From: Seminavis robusta
Taxonomy: Eukaryota; Bacillariophyta; Bacillariophyceae; Naviculales; Naviculaceae
Assembly: GCA_903772945.1 (NCBI GenBank)
Contig: CAICTM010000276.1
Coordinates: 1 to 64,000, forward strand
Length of the DNA stretch: 64,000 nucleotides
Reading direction: 5' to 3'
Each line of letters starts with the position of its first letter. Within the stretch, counting starts at the first letter, position 1. The translations under genes and the position numbers were made by a program. Below, in pieces: positions 40,459 to 50,600 of the stretch. The notes under the pieces are model-generated. The model ran no database searches, was not told where the DNA came from, and worked only from the letters and a program-made list of their open reading frames with translations.

Positions 40459-40988
40459 TTGGCCAACCGTTTCGAGAAATTAGTCCAACTCCCGGGAACC
40501 ACTGTATTGGATGATCAGTACCAGTACATGATTGTGCGAGACCGAGACTTAGTGTGGACGGGTATCTTCCATCCTCATCCTCCCGCGCCATCCAACGCTA
40601 ACTTGGGAAAGGGCGATACACGAGGACAACACGATGCTGATCCTGGTACCAAGACCTTGAGTCGTCGGATGTTTGAAGCCGAGCACCGATTCGATTCCTT
40701 GGTATTGCCAGCCATGTTGTTGCTTTCTTGGTCACAGCTTGGTACAACTGTCGCGGTGGTATCCAACGGTTTGAAAAGATTGACAGTGCGGATTATGTCA
40801 AGTACACTGCTGCCCTCTGGATTGTCATCGGTGGGGTCTGCGGACTGATCGCCATCCTTTTGTTGTAGCAACGCAGTTTTTATAAGGACGAAAAAGCTGA
40901 AGACGGGGAGGAAGACACTGGAAGCAAGACTGACGCTGCTTTCGAGAATGTGCCCGATCCTCAGATTGTGGAGGAAGTCGAAGTATAA
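40459..40988 (+). pseudogene. Probable decayed membrane-protein gene
   Basis: The first part (40459-40700, from MANRFEKLVQLPGTT) is an open frame without recognisable domains. A second frame from about 40750 reads AWYNCRGGIQRFEKIDSADY, then a clear membrane segment TAALWIVIGGVCGLIAILLL. It is cut by TAG at 40866-40868, after which the same frame continues as a plausible acidic cytoplasmic tail (KDEKAEDGEEDTG to IVEEVEV) up to TAA at 40986. The membrane segment with a well-formed tail on the far side of a stop, and the frame change upstream, suggest a disabled host gene, although introns that I cannot place could rescue part of it. Family unknown. Confidence 0.35.
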
Positions 40989-41206
40989 AGTCGAGCGGGG
41001 AGCTCGCAAAAAGAGAGTTATCGAGCTTGAACTCGCATGTTTTGTAAAGCACTTATTATTATTATTAAGCAGTGTTCATAGTAAACGAAAAACCAAATGG
41101 TCTGGTTGCTGATGCTGCTTGGAATGTGTCGCGGTAGCAATGTTCCAAGCATGCACATAAAAAATCTGACTTCTTGCCAGTTGCTGCATGCTTTTTAAAT
41201 AAAAGA

Positions 41207-42031
41207 TTATGCCGCAAAGCTGATCACATTGACTTTCTGATCCTCCACTATTAGATCCTTTCCGTAGTCAGTCATTTCCCCCACGAATGCCATCGTTGGC
41301 TTTCCAATTGGGAAAAGATCGTCCTCCTTGGTAACAGAGGCACGCCGTTGCGGCTTTCTGGGAGAATAAGTTTTTGTAGCGGAGTCAGCGTCCTCCTTGC
41401 TAGGGCTTGAGGGGCGCCGAGGTACAGGGGGGCAACTCGTGCACCGCCTTGGACTACCATTACTACCAGTACCGGTATCCCATCGGGTCATCTTCTGATC
41501 GCTGCCTTGTTGCACTTGAATTTCCTCCTCTAGCTCCACAAGCAGCTGAGGCTCACTCTGCCACCGACAAAACGAAGGTCTTGGGGCAGGCGTCTGCTCT
41601 GGGTCTGGGGTTGCCTTCGGCACCGGTGGGGACTCTTTCTGTCTCCTGGCCCTCGGAATCCTTCTAACCCGCCTCTTGGCCTTCTTGCTTTCCCCAGAGT
41701 TCAAACTTTTCGACCTTATTAGAGCTGACTTTCGCTGATCCCAGTGGTTGCTACAGGGCATGTGGTACACAGCCCCAACATCGTCGCAAGTTTTCGGCAC
41801 GGGGTATGTCTTGCATCTCTTCAGCATGGTGTCCTTTCGGTTCTGCCACGAGGAGTTGACGCCGACAGTGTCCGCATCATCCATCGTGTGGCAGGCTGCC
41901 CCATTGCAACTCCCCAGTGGAGCGGATGCAACATCAACGTTAGACTTACTCTTGCGGAGGATTCTATCGCTTCGCCTGACGCGGTCGTTTTTGTTGGTGT
42001 TTTTGCTCTTTTTGGTTGCTGGGAAGGCCAT
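41207..42031 (-). CDS. Basic disordered protein with two W-x-x-R-K repeats, 274 aa
   Basis: Paralogue of the gene at 37005-37700. The start is the ATG at 42031 (MAFPATKKSKNTNKND). Repeat units NSSWQNRKDTMLKRCKTYPV and NHWDQRKSALIRSKSLNSG are about 40 residues apart, followed by RRVRRIPRARRQKE, FCRWQSEPQL and SPRRCTSCPPVPRRPSSPS. The shared order of motifs with the paralogue is clear, but the sequence between motifs is unrelated, which suggests selection on the motifs only. The C-terminus is more ordered and acidic (FVGEMTDYGKDLIVEDQKVN). N-terminal RRSDRILRKSKS is nuclear-signal-like. The function is unknown. Confidence 0.68.
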   Translation of the reverse strand: MAFPATKKSKNTNKNDRVRRSDRILRKSKSNVDVASAPLGSCNGAACHTMDDADTVGVNSSWQNRKDTMLKRCKTYPVPKTCDDVGAVYHMPCSNHWDQRKSALIRSKSLNSGESKKAKRRVRRIPRARRQKESPPVPKATPDPEQTPAPRPSFCRWQSEPQLLVELEEEIQVQQGSDQKMTRWDTGTGSNGSPRRCTSCPPVPRRPSSPSKEDADSATKTYSPRKPQRRASVTKEDDLFPIGKPTMAFVGEMTDYGKDLIVEDQKVNVISFAA

Positions 42032-43528
42032 CTTGTTCTGTTGTGTTGCTGTGTTTTGTGCAGAGCGCGAATTAATGAGATGAGGTGTGCAATAATGAAG
42101 CAAAGATACAGCACTGCAATCGGTACCTTCAAGCTTTCATGTTCGAAACTGCAGTAGATAATCTACCTACTCTAAGCCCCCCTTATAATGTCGAAACTAC
42201 TCGTCTTTCAAGTATGATGACCACCGAGCAAGAGCTGTGTACCACCATGGAGTTCGGCTGCTGAAGCTGCTTCTGCATGTACAGCGAAACTGAAACTATC
42301 TACAGCGAGAAAGATACCATCATTTTTCGCCCTCAAAGGAAGTTCTTAGCCTTTATTTATCCTTTTTTGGACCTTTCTTTTCGTGAAGTTAACCAAACCT
42401 TTCGCTCAAACTAGAATTTAATTTCCAAAGTTGCTCTACTAATTTCTAAGATCAATCCTGATTCAGCTTCGATGAGGCCAATTAATTGGTTCGGCGTTGG
42501 CAGTGCAGGAAACGACTTGGTCTACTAGAGCCTGGCAGGAAAGTGTTCGAAGGATCTTTGTGGAAACGAACTCCAGTAAAGAGCTGGGTGGTTGATGTAG
42601 ATCGTAGATAGTACGAGCCATAGCTGACATTACCGGGTACGGTAGCTTGGGAGTGCGAGCTTTTCAAAAGGGGATTGCGCCGACAACGTCCTCATGTTCT
42701 CGGCGGGACCATAATGTCATCATAATAATTTGGAAAGTACCACTTGACGAAGGAATCATCTTGACAATTGACAAGGAACTGCGAGACACTTTCACGTGGG
42801 TGTCATGCTGCATCCGGGAACAACCCCAGTGGTTTCTCCAATGCAGACCCTAACCAATATTTCACCATTTCATTCGGTTGTTTGAACAGTGCCGGTAGTA
42901 CTGACGATAGTCGAACCTGGTCAGACCAGGAACACCGAAAGATGCTCTCAAATTTGCACACTGTACCTGGGCTCCACTGATGAAGACAAAACAGAATGTG
43001 GTATGTCCGGCCCGGGCCTCCGAAGTCATTGCTTCTTCGAACTGTTCGCTCCGCCGCACCGATCAAGCTACATGTAGACTGCTTTAGCAACTCTCTCGTG
43101 CGGAGAGTGCCGGTTTGAACAACCGGCACCACAGCTAGGCAACTGGCGATGAATACGGAGCCAAAGGGCAGTGGAAGCCAGCCATCTTCCAAACGGGAAG
43201 TCCAATGTTTTGGTGGACTAAGCGAATCAAAACGAAGGAACCACTCCGTAGAGCACCGGTATCTCCTAACTATCGATGCTGTTTGCCTCTTTATGGAGAC
43301 AGCTGTTTTCCATCACAACTGTTTGATCCAAAGCTAATCTATGCGTTCATCGGGCTGCACGTGCAGCAGCCACGAAAAGGCCTACAAACCAGATGCATCA
43401 AAGCCACACAGAAACCCAGCACACCGTGCGGTATCTCAGATGACACAAACGTTGTAAGAGCACCCTCTGCCGCAACTGACGTCCTTTGAAAGGTGCGGCA
43501 CATCCTTGAATCTCTCTCGCGAGGAAGA
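42032..43528. other. Intergenic, about 1.5 kb
   Basis: Several open frames of 60-130 codons occur on both strands (42803-43192 minus the longest), but none has recognisable content. Two adjacent perfect hairpins lie at 43090-43109 and 43107-43129. Confidence 0.4.
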
Positions 43529-45693
43529 CTAGCTAGCTTGATGCCCAAAGAGCCACCGAGCCCGTGTCATCCATGATTCACCATGGGCCTCTTCACTCCC
43601 ATCTGTTTGCTGTTTCTTTCGGTGCGCTGGCTGGTTCTCTGTACCGGATACTGCCTCTATCCCTGGATCGTCTTTCTCCAGATCATGGGCAGGAGCGTAG
43701 TTGTAACCAAAGATAATGTTCATTCGATCAAGAAAGGGCTGCACTTGCAACATCATTAATGTGAGCTCTGTAAGTTTGGCCCGAATCAGACTGTTCCTAG
43801 CACTTGGCTTGCTCTTGTCATTTTCGAGAGACTTGATGAAAGCTTCAAGCTCTTGAGTGGGTTCATCTGTGTTCGAACAGATCATTGCAGTGATATTCTG
43901 CACGTTGGCTTCCTTGGCGGTGCTCTTCTTTGTTTCAAGGAGCCGTTTCACCTCCATGAGTTTGGGCAACAGGAGGGCAGCGATGCCATCCAGTGGCGGG
44001 CGGTCTGACTGTTTGCACATCGTCCCATCAATCTTCCATGATAGATCCTCTGGCTTCTTTGCCTTTGCATCGTGGACAGTGTCAACGAGAACAGTCAAGA
44101 CAGCAACGGCGGGAATGGCTTGGATGACTGCAGAATCCATACTCTGCACCTGGTCACGTGTGACCCACTCTTTCTCCATCAACTGGAAGGTAGTCTGAAT
44201 GCATTGATTGGCAAATCGGTCCCAATAAGCATTCGATAACATTCTGGATTCTCCTTTGGCAGCCTTTCTCGCGGATCGGCTGTTGGCCCTTCCTCGCTGT
44301 TTGCGTTGTTGGCGGTTGTCGCCGTTCTTGTGGGGATTGTCTTCACCGAGGCAGGCAAATGCAAGGAATCCACCCAGTGAGAAGAAATCCCACGAGTCTA
44401 CATCATGAATGACATGGAATGGCTCGTAGATCCCAGCTAGTATCCATATCGGAGGTAGACGGAAGTGACTCGGACTCGAGGCAAGGTGCCCCAAGACACC
44501 AAAGGCCGATGCGACTAGCGCAGGCAACGGGAGTCAGAACCAACCCCGCAACATAGAACGCCCAACAACCCAGGCATTCTGCTGTTTCCTCTCGAGACAT
44601 GTGTTCACACTGCGTCCTCCACCAGGACATTGTGCCAGGAATGAACTTGATGGCAAAAATCAGAATGGAACCGACAAGACAAGTCGGGATGGATAGTAGC
44701 AACAGGCCGCAGCACACCAGGAAATCCCATTGCCATTGAATGATGCTGTGTATCGGTAATCCATACGTTTGCCTTGCCACCCCTGTGGGATTTTCCAGTG
44801 GGATGTATCGTTTATTTCCCCAGGTTACCGTTCGCCGACCAAAGTCTTTGGTGCGCCTGGGTAGTAATCTCGGGTCATGTTGCCAAAATCACCCCAACGT
44901 TCAAAAGGGCTGTTGCTCTCAAATATGCTGATGGTTGTGGCAGATACAAAGTGGAAAAAACTAAAGAGGAGGGATGCAAGAACACCACGAGAGGAAATAT
45001 GTGTGGGCAAAAGGGAGCATGAGCAGTGCCAATATCTTGAGGTCCCATTGGAGTGTCAAGTGATGATTGTGATCTTCACGGATTGGAAAAAGTTGATGGG
45101 CAGCCGAAAGAGTGTAATGAGTAGGATAGCAATGTAAATGGGATGAATGGCAAGGCACCCAGAGGAAGACCGGGAAGAAAGGAGCATATTGCCTTGAGCA
45201 TCTCAACCATCCCCAGTGATGGCCCGTCGTCTGCCATGAAATCTCTGCAACTTTGAATGTAGACTCCAATATGAGAGTCTTCATCGAGCATTACTGTTTT
45301 GGTTCCGTATCCACATGCTTTGGCATATTGATGTTTGAAGATCGTACGGGTCGTTCGGCTAATGTAATAGAGGTTTCCCACAGTTGCTGCAAAGAGGGTG
45401 GTTCCCAGGAGCCACAGAAGATGTGGAATCGGCACCAATAGAAACACAAGGATTCGTAGGAATGGATCAAAGAATTGGCAGCGTTCGTAGCACTCCTCCG
45501 TGGTGGCAGCGACGTAGAATGTCTTGGCCATGTGCATGGGTAATCGAATCAATGTAATGGCGAACACGAGTACCGTCATGATGGTCCCGATGATAACGCC
45601 ACTGACAGCGCCTAGTGCCAGCGATGCTATCGGCCAAATCATCCAATAGAGACATTGGCAAAGACCAGCGAAACATTCTGTAATTGGGTTCAT
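43529..45693 (-). CDS. Multi-pass membrane protein locus, frame-disrupted
   Basis: Three coding-quality segments on the minus strand follow each other without room for separate promoters. 45693-45076 (ATG, MNPITECFAGLCQCLYW) has at least four membrane helices. 44810-44403 has two to three more, beginning WGNKRYIPLENPTGVARQTY. 44500-43529 has one helix and then a soluble helical domain (AYWDRFANQCIQTTFQLMEK). A helix-loop unit recurs: VFAITLIRLPMHMAKTFYVA in the first segment, AILLITLFRLPINFFQSV in the linker and ILIFAIKFIPGTMSWW in the second. Between segments the coding character changes frame about five times within 0.9 kb, and I find no GT-AG introns that explain all of it. Either a disabled gene, a gene with unusual introns, or indel errors. 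The family is not recognised. Confidence 0.45.
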
Positions 45694-46405
45694 GTGGGTA
45701 TTTGTTTGATGTGGTTAGTCAGCTTCTGGTGGGAAGGAATACTGAATGAGTGTTGTGGGTTGTGGTTTGGTTGTGATGAGGAGGGAGGCTCGAGTCGTGC
45801 TTTGATTCTTTGTTTGGCTTGTTTCTCCCTGAAGGTGGCTCAATTTTATTTAAAGGTCATGGATGGTTAGGTTAGAGCTATCCGAAGCCGGTCCCACTCA
45901 AATGGAAATTCTACGTACGGTACCGTACGTACCATCCTCTACAGGCCAAGGCTTTCCAGTAGCTAGACTACAGTAGTTGGATTTTTTCAGAACCCCTTGA
46001 ATTTACTTGGGGAGGTGTGGCCAATTCATCCCGAAGCTGTAGTGTGGGAGTTTGTTGCATGACACTGTGATTTGTTGGCTTTTCTGACTGAAGGAATTGA
46101 CGAGCAGTGCTTCTTCAGCCCTCCAACCACGTCTTCTGATTTCATGATTTGTGATATGGTTCCTCCTCTCTGGTTCGTCCCCAACCATAGCATGGGTGGC
46201 GCTTTTGAGACACTCAGGGAGACGCGCAAAAATTATAAAGCAAGAGCAATGAAAATGTTTTATTAAAAGATGAGCTCACCACTATTCTCACGTTCTTGCA
46301 TTCTGGTGGCCGTTTTGAATCCTGACTGATCTGCAGTGAACCAAGATGTCTGTGCTCACCCATAGTACTAAGAAGGGTCCCTCTCACTTCTTCAAAGGGT
46401 TTTGC
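45694..46405. other. Intergenic
   Basis: No gene. The 5' end of the locus to the left must be promoted from here; GTACGGTACCGTACGTACC at 45914-45932 is a long palindromic stretch. Confidence 0.5.
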
Positions 46406-47100
46406 TCACTCGCGCAAAAGAAAGGCTCCGTTGGCATTCCAGGTTGTGTAGGGCATGGCACAGGTCCAAGCATGGCCCATGTCTGTGATGCAATGACAAA
46501 GGCAAATGAAAAAGACATCATTGGTTGCTTCATAAAGCACCAGCCATGCGATAGACTGCAGCGTGAGAAATGGCAAGCAATGGGTATGGAATGGGAGAGC
46601 GCTTTCGTGGAGAACATGCTGCGGAAACACCATGCGCATCCACACAACAATATGGATCAACCCTGCGTAAACGTAGTAGATGGAGAATCCAATCAGGAAT
46701 CCAATCAACTCATCATTCTTGTTGTGCCATCCAAAGAGAGATTCCACATCAAGGTGACGACCAAGGTCGTACGCAAAGAGGAACGCAAACGTCTCCAAGA
46801 CTCCATTCATAAGGGAATACATCACGATTGCCAGCCAATCGACTCGGCGACCAAAGCGTCCATAGCGAGGATTCAAAACCATTCTCACCATCAATGTAAC
46901 GACCAATGTCATAATCTGGAAGTTTCCACTGGCTGAGGCTTCGCAAGCAGATCGTAGTAGCCTTGGCCACGTCCAACGAGAGCGCAAACGGTCCAATAGG
47001 TCAACATGACCAACCAACCAATCCTCATGTCTTTCTGGAAGGGAGGTACATTATCGTCCTTTCGATGCGTAGGCTTGAGAAGGGTTGTGTCGTCTGCCAT
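46406..47100 (-). CDS. Polytopic membrane protein, about 225 aa
   Basis: It starts at the ATG at 47100 (MADDTTLLKPTHRKDDNVPP), with a first membrane helix IGWLVMLTYWTVCALVG. After about 46985 the coding signal moves to another frame, GNFQIMTLVVTLMVRMVL, and continues to 46406. A 38-base GT-AG intron (about 46977-46940, GTGGCC to CCTCAG) would join them in phase 1, but this is shorter than any other intron here, so an indel is also possible. The second part has about four more helices with conserved-looking polar residues inside them: NGVLETFAFLFAYDLG, IGFSIYYVYAGLIHIVVWMR, VLYEATNDVFFICLCHCITD. The buried E, H and D residues recall membrane enzymes, but no family could be named. The gene is divergent from the CtIP-like gene (550 bases). 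Confidence 0.55.
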
Positions 47101-47650
47101 CACGTCTGGGGTTCTTCAATGAATGATTGCGATTTACAAAGATTGAACCGTAAGCGGTTGCAAGTTGACAATGTCGGAAGCAACCTCGCACTTTCCTAAG
47201 GTTACACTACTGTAAGCGTCTTCAAGTTAACAAAGTCGAAAGCAATCTATGCACTCTGTCCTGGGTTGTGGTTTGGTTTTGTCGTTGTTTTGAGATGAGA
47301 TCGGGCTACCGGACTACATGGTGGTCAGAGTGGACTACGACTGTACCGGTACCGGTACCGGTATGATGCGGGGGATATGGGGAGCTCCGGGTTCGGGGTT
47401 CTGGATGGAGTTTCTTGTTTTTGAGGCTTCGGTTCTTTGTTTGTTATTTGTATAAACTCTAGCCTTAATGATTAGACGCCAGCACATATGTACATACATT
47501 GTACGACAACACCGCGCCAGTTTTGAAACGCGGTCCCGAACGAGACTCAAACACTTTTCTTGGGATGGCGCGAAGAGAACGGAGAGAACGGAGAGTGCTG
47601 TTTTTGGTTTAGTGTCATCAACCAGTCTAGTCTAACTTGATAGTTGAACC
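47101..47650. promoter_or_regulatory. Divergent intergenic promoter region
   Basis: A 550-base gap between divergent start codons. It includes a pure run of the palindromic unit (TGTACCGGTACCGGTACCGG, about 47342-47362). The regulatory role is inferred from position. Confidence 0.4.
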
Positions 47651-50600
47651 ATGGCGGCTACGGACAGCAGATCCTCCGCAGCGACACGAAAGTCTCGTAG
47701 TGGCGACGGGGAGGACCGCTTCCGTCAGTGGCGCAGGAGCCGAGAACGCAAGAGGGCCAGAGCGGCTGGAACAACAGCTGGAGGCAGCAGAGGAACATCC
47801 GAAGAAAAAACGAAGTCTAATCACGACGATGAGAAACCAAGTAACCAAGGATCCACTTCGAAAGAAGAATCCACGGAAAGACCTTTCAAAAATGAAGAAC
47901 CCAAAGAAACAGCCTCCAAAGACCAGGACGAAATCAATGCGAAAAAGCCAGCTGCTTCCACCACTTCCACTTCCTCCTTTTCCATCAAGAAGCGAAAGCA
48001 AAAGAATCGTAGTCCCAACGAATCCTCCAAAGGCCCAGAAGTCACAAAAGATACATCAGATGTTGTGGACGATGCCTCTGTTCCTCGCCAGGAAGATCCA
48101 GAGCCAGAGGAAAACAACCACCATACAGCTACATGCATCAACCCACTCGTCGAAGAAATGGAAAAACAACTGGAAGGAAAAAGCAATGAAATTTCGAGTC
48201 TCAAACAACAACTAGAAGTAGAACGACAGTACAAAGCCAAATGGGAACGGGCCGAACAAGAACTGTCATCACAAAACAAACAAATTACTATTCTAGAACA
48301 AGCACTCCAAAAGCAAAAGGAAAAACAGACCAAACGCAGCCATCAGCAGATTGCAGACAATAAGACTATTCACAGCCTCAATTGTCAAGTCTATTTTTGG
48401 AAACAGAAATTACAAGCGTACCATCAGACCATCCAAACGGCGTCAATCCCCGTCATGTTGCAACGACAAGCGCAAATCATGCAACTGTCATTTGACTCCC
48501 TTATCACCAGTGAAACTGAGATTGATGAGGCACTGCTGCGAGTCATCCAAGAACCTTTTCCTGCATTGACGTATCTTCCTCCTTCCGGTCTTTTGCCAGT
48601 TGAAAACGGACCATCCACAAACAACCATGACAACAACAACATGGACGGCGAATGTAGCCAGAATGGAATTGCCAACCGGCAAACATCGGCAGACCACGCC
48701 AGCAATTCAAACGCTTCAATTGAGGGGATGACGGCGGAGGCGAATGCTGCTACTACGGACATCAACAAGCTAGTTGCTGATGCTCCAGATATGCCTGGTG
48801 AGGGCAGATCCACTGCAGCAGAGAAATGTGACGACAAAGACAAAACTTCTGTGGCTCTGGGATTAGAGCTATCCGCATCCAACGAGAACGACAATGACGA
48901 CCGGGATAGTCCTGCTCAACGTGAATCAACCAAAGAGAAGTCAGATCATGGCGACGAGGAGGAGGATCATGGTTCTCAACCAAAGCGCTTGTCGGTTGAC
49001 GACGTAGATGGGGATGTATCCGCACATTCCACTGGTCCAGAGGGCACGAAGCATTCATGTGGATCGGATGAACTCGTTGGCGACAAGGCTGAAGAAGAAT
49101 CGACAACTTTGGAGATGACCGAGGAAGCAACCGCCAGCGCCACGCAAAAGGAGGAGGAAACAGCAATACACAACGACCAGCCGGAAAGGGACGAGGCCGA
49201 AGAAACAATATTATCCAGCCAGGAGACGACGTTGTCACTGACTGTGGCAGTACCGCTTCATAACAAGTTGCCATCTGAAGCGGAGCTTGGTACCAGTACT
49301 GAACACTTGGATCGTAGCAGCAATGAAAAGGAGGAAGCGAAAGCATCCCATGAGCAATCGGAAGCACCACAAGAGCCTGTCGAAGGAAATAATAGCAAAG
49401 GACGAGAATCCAGTCCTGTCGTTGATGCGGAGGTAGCTTTGGCAACAAACGAGCCTGGCGGTCGGCCCATCAGCGAAGACAACGACAATGATTTGGCGGT
49501 ATTGGAGATGGCTATTTGTGACGGCGACGGCACGAATGAAGCAACGAGCTTGGGAGAAACGGACAAGCTGGAAAATGAAAGTACGTCTGCTGAACAGCGG
49601 GACGAGTCAAAAACTGAAACTCCAATCAATGTCGAAAAGCTGGGAGAGGCTGGACTGCCTGGAGCTGAGAGCGGCAAAAATGACAACTCCGGAGAGGATA
49701 GTGGTGACACGTCGAAAGATTGCCAAGGCGATCTCTTGTGGAGCGATGATGACGACGACAATGCTTCCAAGGCATCTCGGCGGTCGAGTCAAAGTACACT
49801 TGACTCGTGGAGACAAACACGGCAGAAAAAGTCGAAAGAGAATCAGTGGATGTCAACCCGAAAGCAAACGATTCAGCTCGAGAGGAAGCAGAAACAGATT
49901 GAAGACTTTTACCCTCAAGTTCCTGAAAGAGCGAAGAACAAGACATATTCAGGTGCCGGGCGGAAATCAACCATCGGATCGAAAAAGAAGGGCAGTGCAG
50001 CAAAGAATGCTGAGCACACTCCTGGAGCCAAGAAACGGAAGACGATTGTGGAGAGTGAAGAGCAGGTCGAAAAGCGCTCACGCCGTCGCCGGGAACCTAA
50101 CACTGACTTATCGGGCGGCATTGAGATTGACGACGAGAACGCTGGATCGTATGAAACTCCCATGGTGGTCAAGTACAAGAGCAAACCGCAACAAATCAGC
50201 GAAGATCCTACAAGCGGTACTGCCTCAAAACCACGCCAGAAGCACGTCAATCGGGTCTCTCTGTCCGCGACGAAGAGCGTTTGCGCAACCCCTGATTCGT
50301 TTCGAACCCCGCAGAGTACACAAGTTCCTCTCGGTGGTGCGAATCCAGACGCACCGAATGGCAAAGAGTCCAACTATCGATACAACAAAGCCGTTGAAAC
50401 GCCTTCTCCGATTTCGAGCTTTTCGTCACAAGATGCCGCCTTGGGTGGAAGTCCTGCTGACGAGCTTGATGATGCAGCTCTTCTCGTAAAATCCAAGGAT
50501 CGACCCACAGAGAAAGCGAAAACAAACAAGACGCGCAGAAACGGCCGTGCCGACACAGGAAGGCAAGCCAAAGCTGTGCAGTTTGTTGACGAAGAAGATA

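Noticed and set aside
43090-43129. Two adjacent perfect hairpins, the second resembling a tRNA T-arm
   Set aside because: The T-loop-like sequence lacks the conserved C, and no acceptor stem, D-arm or anticodon arm can be folded around it, so it is not called a tRNA.
42803-43192. 129-codon minus-strand frame in the 42-43.5 kb gap
   Set aside because: Low-quality coding composition, no motif, and similar-length frames on both strands suggest chance.
49488-50489. 333-codon plus-strand frame and a 228-codon minus-strand frame (48762-49448)
   Set aside because: Both overlap the CtIP-like gene in other frames; they arise from its skewed codon composition.
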